64,000 nt of DNA from an uncultured Sphingopyxis sp. (GTDB lineage: Bacteria > Pseudomonadota > Alphaproteobacteria > Sphingomonadales > Sphingomonadaceae): contig CAKZIN010000032.1 in NCBI GenBank assembly GCA_936933955.1, positions 1-64,000 on the forward strand. Reading direction: 5' to 3'. The position numbers and the translations under genes are program-made. The notes beneath the pieces were generated by a model, which did not search any database, was not told where the DNA came from, and was given only the letters and a program-made list of their open reading frames with translations. Positions 24,175 to 32,001 of the stretch are shown here, piece by piece (within the stretch, counting starts at the first letter, position 1; each line of letters starts with the position of its first letter).

Positions 24175-25424
24175 ACGCGCCCGGACGCTTCGATCGCACG
24201 CAGCCGAGGCTGGCGGAGAGCTACGCCCACACTCGGGCGCTGTCGCTCCACCTCGCAGAGCCACTGAGCGATGCCGATGCGACGGTGCAGTCGATGCCCG
24301 ACGCATCGCCCACGAAATGGCATCTGGCGCACACGACCTGGTTCTTCGAAACCTTTGTATTGCGCGATCACCTGCCGGGCTATCGGCTGTTTAACGAGGA
24401 TTACCCCTACCTCTTCAACAGCTATTATGAGGCGGAGGGGCCGCGACATGCGCGGCATGCGCGGGGGCTGATTACCCGCCCCAGCCTCGACGCGATCCGC
24501 GACTGGCGGCGCGCGGTCGACGATGCGCTGCTGTCGAGTTGGGACCGCCTCCCCGACGCGGCCCGGGTGCTGGTCGAGCTGGGGCTCGCCCACGAACAGC
24601 AGCATCAGGAGTTGCTGGTCACCGACCTCCTCCACCTCCTCGCGCAGAACCCGCTCGGCCCCGTCGCCTACCCCGACGTCACCCCGCTGACGTTGGGCGA
24701 AGTGAGCCCGATCGCCTGGCAGCGCGGGCAGACGGGGGAGGTGCGGATCGGCCATGATGGCGTCGGGTTTGGCTTCGACTGCGAAGGGCCGCGGCACAGC
24801 GTCTGGCTGCACCCCCACGCCATCGCCTTGCGCCCCGTCACCAACGGCGAGTGGCAAGAATTCATCGCCGATGGCGGCTATCGCGATGCGCGGCTGTGGC
24901 TGTCCGACGGCTGGGCGTGGGTGCAGCGTGAGGGCATCGCCGCGCCCGCCTATTGGCGCGAGGGCGAAGAAGAGCGGTTTTCGCTGGCCGGCTGGCAGCC
25001 ACTCGATCCCCATGCGCCGGTCGCGCACGTCAGCTTCTACGAAGCTGATGCCTACGCCAGCTGGGCGGGTGCGCGGCTCCCGACCGAAGCGGAGTGGGAG
25101 GCATGGGCCGCCCCCGCAGACCCGCAGGCTGGCGACCAGCTCGACGGCCGCACCGCTCTGATCCCCACGGCGAGCGGCATGGCGGAACGGTTCGGCGGAG
25201 TATGGGAGTGGACCGGCAGCGCCTACCGCCCCTACCCCGGTTTTCGCGCGGCGGAGGGCGCGGTGGGCGAATATAACGGCAAGTTCATGAGCGGGCAGGC
25301 GGTGCTGCGCGGCGGCAGTTGCGCCAGGCCGCGCGGCCATCTGCGGCCAAGCTACCGCAACTTTTTTTATCCGCACCAGCGCTGGCAGGTGACCGGCGTG
25401 CGGCTGGCGCGCGATGCGGGGTGA
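24171..25424 (+). CDS. egtB: Ergothioneine biosynthesis sulfoxide synthase
   Basis: A 417-residue non-heme iron enzyme that joins trimethylhistidine to a thiol donor with O2. The DinB-like N-terminal domain carries the iron ligands in KWHLAHTTWFFE (histidines 51 and 54) and the HX3HXE motif HEQQHQE (141-147). The C-terminal formylglycine-generating-enzyme fold runs from about residue 200, with GEVRIGHDGVGFGFDCEGPRH, LPTEAEWE, WEWTGSAYRPYPGF and LRGGSCARP. It overlaps the preceding gene by ATGA and the following egtD by GTGA, so the two ergothioneine enzymes are co-translated. The thiol donor (gamma-glutamylcysteine or cysteine) cannot be told from sequence alone. Confidence 0.93.
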   Translation: MNAPGRFDRTQPRLAESYAHTRALSLHLAEPLSDADATVQSMPDASPTKWHLAHTTWFFETFVLRDHLPGYRLFNEDYPYLFNSYYEAEGPRHARHARGLITRPSLDAIRDWRRAVDDALLSSWDRLPDAARVLVELGLAHEQQHQELLVTDLLHLLAQNPLGPVAYPDVTPLTLGEVSPIAWQRGQTGEVRIGHDGVGFGFDCEGPRHSVWLHPHAIALRPVTNGEWQEFIADGGYRDARLWLSDGWAWVQREGIAAPAYWREGEEERFSLAGWQPLDPHAPVAHVSFYEADAYASWAGARLPTEAEWEAWAAPADPQAGDQLDGRTALIPTASGMAERFGGVWEWTGSAYRPYPGFRAAEGAVGEYNGKFMSGQAVLRGGSCARPRGHLRPSYRNFFYPHQRWQVTGVRLARDAG

Positions 25425-26386
25425 TCGTGGCTGACGGCGAACGCGTGCCCCGCATATCGGACTTCTCCCGCGACGTGCTCGCCGGGCTCGCTCTGCCACA
25501 AAAGGCGATCCCTGCGCGCTGGCTTTACGATCAGGCGGGTTCGGAGCTGTTCGAGGCAATCACCGAGCTGCCCGAATATTATCCGACGCGCACTGAAACC
25601 GGCATCCTCACCGAACATGGCGCTGCCATCGGCGCGTCGGTAGCGGAGCGCGTGGTGGTCGAGTTTGGGTCGGGAAGTTCGACCAAGACCCCGTTGCTGC
25701 TCATGCACGCGGCACCCATCGCCTACGTCGCGATCGACATTTCGGGCGATTTCCTGCGCGCGAGCGTCGCCGACCTCGGCGAGCGCTTTCCCACTCTACC
25801 CACTCACGCGGTGGAGGGTGACTTCATGGCGCCGGTGCGGCTGCCCCCGCAGTTTGCGGGGAAGCCGATGCTGGGTTTCTTCCCCGGCTCGACCATCGGC
25901 AACATGGGCCCAGCCGCCGCGGTCGACCTGCTGCGCTCGATGCGCGAGACGCTCGGCGAGGGCGCGCGGCTGCTGATCGGCTTCGACCGGGTGAAGCCGG
26001 TGGAGGTGCTGATCCCCGCCTACGACGACGCAGCGGGCGTCACTGCGGGGTTCAACCGGAACCTGCTCTCACGCATCAATCGAGAGTTGGGCGCCGACAT
26101 CCCGCTCGACGCGTTCGTGCACCGCGCGCGCTGGAACGCTCCGCGCGGGCGAATAGAAATGCATCTGGAGGCGACGCGCGACGTCGGCTTCGACATCCTC
26201 GACCAGCGGTTCGCGATGCGCGCGGGGGAGACGATCCACACCGAAAACAGCCACAAATATGCGCTCGGCGAAGCGCTGCGGCTGCTCGAGGCGGGTGGTT
26301 GGACCCCACTCAACCATTGGAGCGATGCCGCGGACTGGTTCAGCCTGATCCTCGCCGAAGCGCGCCCGCTGGAATGGGCGCCCTGA
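25421..26386 (+). CDS. egtD: L-histidine N(alpha)-methyltransferase
   Basis: A 321-residue SAM-dependent enzyme that trimethylates histidine to hercynine, the substrate of EgtB. The N-terminal segment ALPQKAIPARWLYDQAGSELFEAITELPEYYPTRTETGIL is characteristic, the SAM-binding motif EFGSGSSTKTPLLL is near residues 81-94, and LGFFPGSTIGN and GFNRNLLSRINRELGADI follow. The start is the GTG overlapping the egtB stop; a second GTG two codons later is equally possible. Together with egtB it forms a minimal ergothioneine pathway; egtA, egtC and egtE are not present nearby. Confidence 0.95.
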   Translation: MIVADGERVPRISDFSRDVLAGLALPQKAIPARWLYDQAGSELFEAITELPEYYPTRTETGILTEHGAAIGASVAERVVVEFGSGSSTKTPLLLMHAAPIAYVAIDISGDFLRASVADLGERFPTLPTHAVEGDFMAPVRLPPQFAGKPMLGFFPGSTIGNMGPAAAVDLLRSMRETLGEGARLLIGFDRVKPVEVLIPAYDDAAGVTAGFNRNLLSRINRELGADIPLDAFVHRARWNAPRGRIEMHLEATRDVGFDILDQRFAMRAGETIHTENSHKYALGEALRLLEAGGWTPLNHWSDAADWFSLILAEARPLEWAP

Positions 26387-26432
26387 CCCCGCTAGGGCGC
26401 CAGCGGGCTCGGCCAGTCGGGAAGTTGCAAGG

Positions 26433-27308
26433 ATGAACATCACCACCATCGGCGTGCTGGGCGCCGGGCAGATGGGCGCGGGCATCGCGGAAGTCTGCGC
26501 CGCGGCGGGATATCGCACGCTCGTCGCCGACCGTGATATCGAGCGCGTCGAGACAGCCAAAGCGGCCATCGCCATGCGCCACGCCCGCGCCATCGACAAG
26601 GGCAAGCTGACGTCCGAGGAGAGTGTCGCGACGCTCGCCCGGATCGAGGCGGTGGCTGGCCCGGCGGACTTCGCCCCTTGCGAACTGGTGATCGAAGCCG
26701 CAACCGAGAACGAGGCGCTCAAACGCGAGATCATCGCCCAGATCGGCGCTGCACTCGGCGAGGAGGCGATCATCGCCACCAACACCAGTTCGATCTCGAT
26801 CACCCGCCTCGCGCAGGCGGCGCCCGATCCGTCGCGTTTCGTGGGCGTGCATTTCTTCAACCCGGTGCCGGTGATGGGACTCGTCGAGCTGATTCGCGGC
26901 ATGGCGACCGCGCCCGAGGTGCTGAGCGCGATGGAGGGGTTCGCGCAGAAGCTCGGCAAGGCCGTGGTGCACGCGAGCGATGCGCCGGGCTTCATCGTCA
27001 ACCGCGTGCTGATGCCGATGATCAACGAAGCCGCGACCGCGCTGGGGGAAGGCGTCGCCAGCATCGCCGATATCGACACCGCCTGCCGGCTGGGGCTCAA
27101 CCACCCGATGGGTCCGCTGACACTGGCGGACTTCATCGGGCTCGACACCTGCCTCGCGATCATCCGTGTGCTGCAGGAGGGCACCGGCGACCCCCGCTTC
27201 CGCCCCGCCGCGCAGCTCATCCGCCGCGTCGATGCCGGCTGGCTCGGCAAGAAGAGCGGGCGGGGTTTCTACGACTGGACCGGCGCCGAACCGGTGGCGG
27301 TGGGCTAG
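26433..27308 (+). CDS. 3-hydroxybutyryl-CoA dehydrogenase
   Basis: A 291-residue NAD(P)-dependent 3-hydroxyacyl-CoA dehydrogenase. The nucleotide fold is IGVLGAGQMGAGIAEVCA (residues 6-23). The catalytic region includes ANTSSISITRLAQ and GVHFFNPVPVMGLVELI with the conserved histidine. The C-terminal domain has GFIVNRVLMPMINEA, LGLNHPMGPLTLADFIGLD and a GKKSGRGFYDW end. It is a stand-alone dehydrogenase rather than the FadB/FadJ fusion. It could act on 3-hydroxybutyryl-CoA formed downstream of glutaryl-CoA dehydrogenase (6 kb upstream), but the link is only by metabolism. Confidence 0.93.
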   Translation: MNITTIGVLGAGQMGAGIAEVCAAAGYRTLVADRDIERVETAKAAIAMRHARAIDKGKLTSEESVATLARIEAVAGPADFAPCELVIEAATENEALKREIIAQIGAALGEEAIIATNTSSISITRLAQAAPDPSRFVGVHFFNPVPVMGLVELIRGMATAPEVLSAMEGFAQKLGKAVVHASDAPGFIVNRVLMPMINEAATALGEGVASIADIDTACRLGLNHPMGPLTLADFIGLDTCLAIIRVLQEGTGDPRFRPAAQLIRRVDAGWLGKKSGRGFYDWTGAEPVAVG

Positions 27309-27394
27309 GGGTCCGCGCCGCCTTGCCCGCTGCATTTGCGCGCATTACCACCCGCACTGCCCGGCGCCCTTCGGCGCGGGAGGAGAGTTTTCGC

Positions 27395-28318
27395 ATGATC
27401 CGCAGCTTCACCCGCAGCGCGCTCGCCGCAGCGCTGATCGTCAGCGCCCCGGCCCTCGCCCAGACTGCCGCGCCCGCGACGACGGCGACCGCCGCGCCTG
27501 TCCCCGCCGCCAACTTCACCTCCGACCGCATCGCCGTCACCGTCACCGGCAACGGGCCTGACGTCGTGCTGATCCCGGGGCTCGGCAGCAGCCCGCGGGT
27601 GTGGACGAACATGATCGCCGCGGTCCCGGGCTACCGCTACCACCTCATCCAGGTGAAGGGCTTCGCCGGCGTGGCGCCGGAGGCCAATGCGACCGGTCCT
27701 CTCGTCGGTCCCGTCGCAGCGGAGATCGCGCGGTATATCGAGAGCGCCCGGCTCGAGCGTCCGGCGCTGATCGGCCATTCGATGGGCGGGACGCTCGCGA
27801 TGACCATCGCGACCAGCAATCCGACCCGCGTCGGCAAGCTGATGGTGGTCGACATGTTCCCCTTCATGGGCGCGATGTTCGGCGGGCCGACCGCCACGCC
27901 CGACAGCGTTCGTCCGATGGCGGAGCAGATCCGCACGCGCATGGCGGCCTCGACCCCCGAACAGTCGCGCGCGCAGATCGAGCGGACCATCGCCGGCATG
28001 GTGCGCACCGAAGCGATGCGCCCCGCCGCCGTCGCCGACAGCGTGACGAGCGATACGGCTGTCACCTCGCAGGCATTCTACGACCTCATCACCACCGATC
28101 TCGGCCCGTCGCTACCGCGCTACAACGGGCCGATGAAGGTGCTGTGGGCGATGCCGACCGGCGCGCCCCTGTCGCAGGAGATGATGGCGATGTTCTACCG
28201 CTCCGCCTACGCCGCCGCGCGGCAGGCGACGGTAACCTACATCCCCGACAGCGCGCATTTCATCATGTACGACCAGCCCGCCCGATTCGCGCAGGAAGTG
28301 ATTGATTTTCTTAAGTAG
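27395..28318 (+). CDS. Secreted alpha/beta hydrolase
   Basis: A 307-residue exported serine hydrolase. A signal peptide (about residues 1-23, SAPALAQ) precedes an alpha/beta-hydrolase core with LIPGLGSSPRVW (oxyanion region, residues 59-70) and the nucleophile elbow LIGHSMGG, serine at about 129. The candidate histidine is in DSAHFIMYDQP near the C-terminus. Substrate is unknown; esterase or lipase-like activity is plausible. The upstream frame is open for over 200 codons but overlaps the dehydrogenase in another frame, so the start with GGAGAG just upstream is chosen. Confidence 0.88.
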   Translation: MIRSFTRSALAAALIVSAPALAQTAAPATTATAAPVPAANFTSDRIAVTVTGNGPDVVLIPGLGSSPRVWTNMIAAVPGYRYHLIQVKGFAGVAPEANATGPLVGPVAAEIARYIESARLERPALIGHSMGGTLAMTIATSNPTRVGKLMVVDMFPFMGAMFGGPTATPDSVRPMAEQIRTRMAASTPEQSRAQIERTIAGMVRTEAMRPAAVADSVTSDTAVTSQAFYDLITTDLGPSLPRYNGPMKVLWAMPTGAPLSQEMMAMFYRSAYAAARQATVTYIPDSAHFIMYDQPARFAQEVIDFLK

Positions 28319-28331
28319 GGGCGTCTTTTTT

Positions 28332-28356
28332 GCGGGGGAGGCATTATCTCCCCCGC
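28332..28356 (+). promoter_or_regulatory. Hairpin covering the ribosome binding site of the GntA-like gene
   Basis: GCGGGGGAG and CTCCCCCGC form a perfect 9-bp stem with a 7-base loop (GCATTAT) that ends exactly at the base before the ATG. The likely Shine-Dalgarno (GGGGGAGG) lies inside the stem. Such a structure should strongly limit translation unless opened. It follows a run of six T bases but has no T-run after it, so it is not a terminator on this strand. Confidence 0.65.
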
Positions 28357-29172
28357 ATGCAATCGCAGATTTTGTCCGACGGGTCGCCGGTTCTCGCCTG
28401 CCCCCACCTCGCAGGTGACGCCCCCGACCGTGAGTCCCGCGTCGCAGAGGATTTCCGCGCCTTCATCCGCGCGCCCGCCTTTCCGTGCGTCGGCGCCAAG
28501 TCCGCGCTGTCGCGCGACAAGATGCGCATCATTGTTGCGCGGGACATCGCTTCGGCCTGGAACGACTTGCCCGTCCTCGCGGAACTGCACGACCTGGCGG
28601 CGAGCTACCGCGCCGATCCGGTCCTGTTTCAGTCGCTTGCGGTGCTGTTCCCCGATAGCGAGCCGACCGATGAGCCGACGTTTGAAGCGCTGCTGTGGGA
28701 ACGCATTCAGTCGCTGTCCGACAAGGACAGTTGGCTAGGCCAGCGCGCCGACCCGCGCGTCTCCGACGATCCCGACAATCCGCACTTTTCGTTGAGTTTC
28801 GGCGGAGAAGCGTTCTTCTGCGTCGGGCTCCATCCCGGCGCGAGCCGACCCGCGCGGCGCTACAAACATCCGGTGCTGGTATTCAACCTCCACGACCAGT
28901 TCGAACAGCTTCGCGCGCAGGGTCGCTACGAGAAGCTGCGCGAATCGATCCTCACGCGCGACGAGGCGCTGGCGGGTTCGATCAACCCGATGCTCGCGCG
29001 TCACGGCACCATTTCCGAGGCGCGGCAATACAGCGGGCGCGCGGTCAACGAGGGCTGGAACGCGCCGTTCGACCGCGACGGCGATGTCGACCCCGATGTA
29101 GCGAAATTTCAGGCGCAGCTGGCCTCCTACGATGCCGCGCAGGACGACGAAGCCGAAGGACACCCATCTTGA
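28357..29172 (+). CDS. YqcI/YcgG family protein (GntA-like heme-dependent N-hydroxylase)
   Basis: A 271-residue member of the YqcI/YcgG family, some of which are heme-dependent guanidine N-hydroxylases (named GntA in guanitoxin biosynthesis). Recognisable parts are AFPCVGAKSALSRDKM near residues 48-63, PHFSLSFGGEAFFCVGLHPGASRPARRYKHPVLVFNLHDQFEQLR near 145-190, and EARQYSGRAVNEGWNAPFD near the C-terminus. The catalytic heme ligand cannot be assigned with confidence here. It is the first gene of a tight three-gene set and its stop overlaps the TTG start of the DUF1989 gene. The substrate is unknown; none of the other guanitoxin genes is present. Confidence 0.85.
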   Translation: MQSQILSDGSPVLACPHLAGDAPDRESRVAEDFRAFIRAPAFPCVGAKSALSRDKMRIIVARDIASAWNDLPVLAELHDLAASYRADPVLFQSLAVLFPDSEPTDEPTFEALLWERIQSLSDKDSWLGQRADPRVSDDPDNPHFSLSFGGEAFFCVGLHPGASRPARRYKHPVLVFNLHDQFEQLRAQGRYEKLRESILTRDEALAGSINPMLARHGTISEARQYSGRAVNEGWNAPFDRDGDVDPDVAKFQAQLASYDAAQDDEAEGHPS

Positions 29173-29756
29173 GCGACACCCAGCGTATCCCCCCGCGGTC
29201 GGGCACCGCCTTTCGTGTCGCCAAGGGACAGAGCTTCAGCGTCATCGACCCGACCGGGGAGCAGGTCGCCGACCTCCTCGCCTACAATGCGGAGGATGTC
29301 GCGGAGGTGATCTCCTCCGGGCGCACGCTCGACTATGCGAGCCGCATCTATCTGACCACCGGCGACCCGCTCTATTCGAACCGCTCCAACGTGATGCTGA
29401 CGATCACCCACGACGACGTGGGACGCCACGACTTTCTGCTCACCCCATGCAGCAAGGATACGTTCCGCATCATCTACGGCGACACCGATCCACATCGCGG
29501 CTGCTTCGGCAACCTCGCCGCCGCGCTGGCGCCCTATGGCGTCACGGAGGACATGATCCCGATCGCGTTCAACTGCTTCATGAACGTGCCGGTCGATGGC
29601 GAAACGGGCGAAATCAAAGTGCTGCCACCCAAGAGCCGGGCGGGCGACCGCATCAGCTTTCGCGCGGAGATGGACCTGATCATCGGCCTCACCGCCTGTA
29701 GCGCGCTTCAGTCGAACAACGGCAGTTTCAAGCCGATCGATTGGCGTATCGATTGA
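29169..29756 (+). CDS. DUF1989 / urea-carboxylase-associated family protein
   Basis: A 195-residue protein of the DUF1989 family, whose members sit beside urea/allophanate or guanidine enzymes. Core segments are PPRSGTAFRVAKGQSFSVIDPTGEQVADLLAYN, TTGDPLYSNRSNVMLTI, DFLLTPCSKDTFRIIYG, HRGCFGNLAAAL and FNCFMNVPVD, with conserved Cys, His and Asp positions that suggest a metal site. It starts at a TTG overlapping the upstream stop (TTGA). The pairing with a YqcI/YcgG gene points to a guanidino- or urea-type substrate. That is inference; biochemical activity is not known to me. Confidence 0.85.
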   Translation: MSDTQRIPPRSGTAFRVAKGQSFSVIDPTGEQVADLLAYNAEDVAEVISSGRTLDYASRIYLTTGDPLYSNRSNVMLTITHDDVGRHDFLLTPCSKDTFRIIYGDTDPHRGCFGNLAAALAPYGVTEDMIPIAFNCFMNVPVDGETGEIKVLPPKSRAGDRISFRAEMDLIIGLTACSALQSNNGSFKPIDWRID

Positions 29757-30709
29757 GCGCCGCTGCGACGGCGGCGCTGCCGCTGTCGGCCTTACCGCTC
29801 ATAGTCTTTGCTGTATCGCGCCCGCGCGCGCGGCAAGGGCTGCTGTGGTTTTGGCTGAGCTTCCTCTACTTGCTACGTCACGGGCGTTTCGGTGATTTTC
29901 GCGCGCCGCATCGCTTCACCGAATGGGTGCAGTGGCGCAAGCTCCAGCCTGTTGACCCGCGCCACCCGCCGCTGATCGACAAGCTGGCGGTGAAGCCGTG
30001 GGTCGCAGACCGCATCGGCGACGACTGGGTCATTCCAACGCTGTGGAGTGGCCACGAGCCCGGACCCTCTCGGCCTCCCGAGCGCACGATCATGAAGTCG
30101 CACCACGGCTGCAATCAGTGGCGTGTCATCGGCAACGCTGGCGATTGGACCTCTGCGCGTCGCGCCAGTCGTCGATGGCAGCGCCACGCCTACGGCTTTT
30201 GGCTGGGCGAGCGGGCCTATGCAGAGGTGCCGCGCGGCGTTCTGGTCGAACCCTTCATCGGTGACGCCGGATTGCTGCCAGTCGATTATAAATTCTACGT
30301 TTTTGCAGGACAGGTCGCGGCAGTGCAGGTGCATGTCGGGAGAGGCACCGCGCGGCATCGTTGGCAGTTGTTCGATCCGCATTGGTGGAGGCCTTTAGGC
30401 TGTGCCGATCACGCCGCAACGATGTCGGCCCCGCCCCCAAACCTCGTCGCGATGACCGCCGCCGCGGCTGCGCTCGGGCGCGATTTCGATTTCGTGCGCG
30501 TTGACCTCTACGACACCGCCGCCGGCCCGCTTTTTGGGGAGCTCAGCTTTTTCCCAGGCTCGGGTCTCGACCGCTTCGCAGACGACCGGATCGACGTCGC
30601 GTTGGGCGCGCTCTGGGCCGCCGCGCGCGGAGTTAGCGCAGGCTCAGCATCAGCCCGGCGAGCGCAGCGCTCATCAGGTTGGCGAGGCTTCCGGCGATCA
30701 GCGCCTTGA
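29753..30709 (+). CDS. TupA-like ATP-grasp fold protein
   Basis: A protein of about 318 residues matching the TupA-like ATP-grasp group, amide ligases or glycosylation accessories known from teichuronopeptide and polysaccharide loci. The diagnostic run LIDKLAVKPWVADRIGDDWVIPTLW is at about 75-99, and IMKSHHGCNQW, EVPRGVLVEPFIGD, DYKFYVFAGQ, FDFVRVDLYD and LFGELSFFPGSGLDRF follow the ATP-grasp order. A hydrophobic N-terminus (about 5-25) might be a membrane segment. The start TTG again overlaps the preceding stop (TTGA). The last ~25 codons overlap the 3' end of the opposing nucleoside transporter, so its true C-terminus may be shorter or decayed. Confidence 0.75.
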   Translation: MSAAATAALPLSALPLIVFAVSRPRARQGLLWFWLSFLYLLRHGRFGDFRAPHRFTEWVQWRKLQPVDPRHPPLIDKLAVKPWVADRIGDDWVIPTLWSGHEPGPSRPPERTIMKSHHGCNQWRVIGNAGDWTSARRASRRWQRHAYGFWLGERAYAEVPRGVLVEPFIGDAGLLPVDYKFYVFAGQVAAVQVHVGRGTARHRWQLFDPHWWRPLGCADHAATMSAPPPNLVAMTAAAAALGRDFDFVRVDLYDTAAGPLFGELSFFPGSGLDRFADDRIDVALGALWAAARGVSAGSASARRAQRSSGWRGFRRSAP

Positions 30710-31880
30710 TCCCAAGCCGCGCGATCATCGGACGCTGGTTGGGGGCGAGGTTGCCGGTGACCGCCATCTGGATCGCGATCGAGGAGAAGTTCGCGAAGCC
30801 GCAGAGGGCAAAGGTGACAACGCCCACCGTCGCCGGCGACAGCGTGCCCTGCACCTTGGCGAGGTCGATGAAGGCGACGAATTCGTTGAGTACGATCTTG
30901 GTGCCGAACAGCCCGCCGGCCACCCCTGCCTCGCTCCACGGCACGCCAAGCAACGCCATCACCGGCTGAAAGAGGTAGCCGAGCAGCATCTGAAAGCTGA
31001 GGTCGGGACGCCCGAACCAGCCGCCGATGCCGCCGAGGAGCCCGTTGGCAAGCGCCACCAGCGCGACAAAGGCGAGCACCATCGCGCCCACCGCAACCGC
31101 CAGCTTGACGCCGGTCTGCGCGCCCTGCGCTGCCGCCATGATCAAGTTGGCGGGCTTTTCCTCGTCATGACTCGCTGCGGCGAGCTCGGCGGGTTCGATG
31201 CCGACATCCTTGGGATCGTCGGGCATGATCATCTTTGCCATCAGAATGCCGCCCGGCGCCGACATGAAGCTCGCCGCGAGGAGGTAGGGGAGAAGCTGCG
31301 GCCCCAGCATGGAGGCGTAGGCGCCGAGGATCGTCCCCGCGACCCCGGCCATTCCGACGGTCATCATCGTGAACAATTGCGCCGGGGTGAGCCCGGCAAG
31401 GTAGGGGCGGATGACGAGCGGGCTTTCGCTCTGCCCGACGAAGATATTGGCCGCCGCGCCCAGGCTCTCCACTCGCGTGATGCCGGTGACCCAGCGGATC
31501 GCGCCGCCGAGCCATTTGATCACGAATTGCATGACGCCGAGGTAATAGAGCACCGAAATCAGCGATGCGAAAAAGATGATCACCGGCAGCGCGGCGATGG
31601 CAAAGCTGTTGCCGCCGATCGCCGGAGTGGCAATCGGGCCGAAGATGAAATCGGTGCCCGCCTTCGAATAGCCGAGGAGGTTGCTCACCGCGTGGGACAG
31701 CCCGCCAATCGCCGCGCGACCAAAGGGCGTGTAGAGCACCAGGAACGCGATCCCCGCCTGCAGCGCGAACGCTGCACCAACGACGCGCGGGCGGATCCAG
31801 TGGCGGTTGCTCGACAACAGGAAGGCGATCGCCAGCAACACCGCGATCCCCGCGAGCCCCAATCCGATGCGCGTCGCCAT
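30633..31880 (-). CDS. Concentrative nucleoside transporter (CNT/NupC family)
   Basis: A 415-residue inner-membrane protein with about nine to ten hydrophobic segments that imports nucleosides with protons or sodium. CNT signatures are visible: IATPAIGGNSFAIAALPVIIFFASLISVLYYLG, ANIFVGQSESPLVIRPYLAGLT (substrate-binding GQSE...P), FMSAPGGILMAK, and NEFVAFIDLAK ... VTFALCGFANFSSIAIQMAVTGNLAPNQR. The start is the ATG two codons into the open frame, with GGGAG upstream. It is divergent from the YhhQ-type transporter and convergent with, and overlapping, the ATP-grasp gene by 77 bases. Confidence 0.95.
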   Translation of the reverse strand: MATRIGLGLAGIAVLLAIAFLLSSNRHWIRPRVVGAAFALQAGIAFLVLYTPFGRAAIGGLSHAVSNLLGYSKAGTDFIFGPIATPAIGGNSFAIAALPVIIFFASLISVLYYLGVMQFVIKWLGGAIRWVTGITRVESLGAAANIFVGQSESPLVIRPYLAGLTPAQLFTMMTVGMAGVAGTILGAYASMLGPQLLPYLLAASFMSAPGGILMAKMIMPDDPKDVGIEPAELAAASHDEEKPANLIMAAAQGAQTGVKLAVAVGAMVLAFVALVALANGLLGGIGGWFGRPDLSFQMLLGYLFQPVMALLGVPWSEAGVAGGLFGTKIVLNEFVAFIDLAKVQGTLSPATVGVVTFALCGFANFSSIAIQMAVTGNLAPNQRPMIARLGIKALIAGSLANLMSAALAGLMLSLR

Positions 31881-32001
31881 CCGCAAACTCCCCCGTCGTC
31901 GGCGCTATGGCGCCCGGCGCGCCGCTATACGCGATAATCGCGACGTTGCGAGAGGGGAGCGCCGCCTTTGCCGAGCGGGAGCTTTGCGATAGGGGTGGGG
32001 G

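Noticed and set aside
28325..28331. Run of T bases after the alpha/beta hydrolase as a terminator
   Set aside because: No stem precedes it; the strong stem follows it, so termination of plus-strand transcription is unlikely.
31881..32001. preQ1 riboswitch before the YhhQ-type transporter
   Set aside because: I could not fold the H-type pseudoknot or find the conserved bases in the 120-base spacer.
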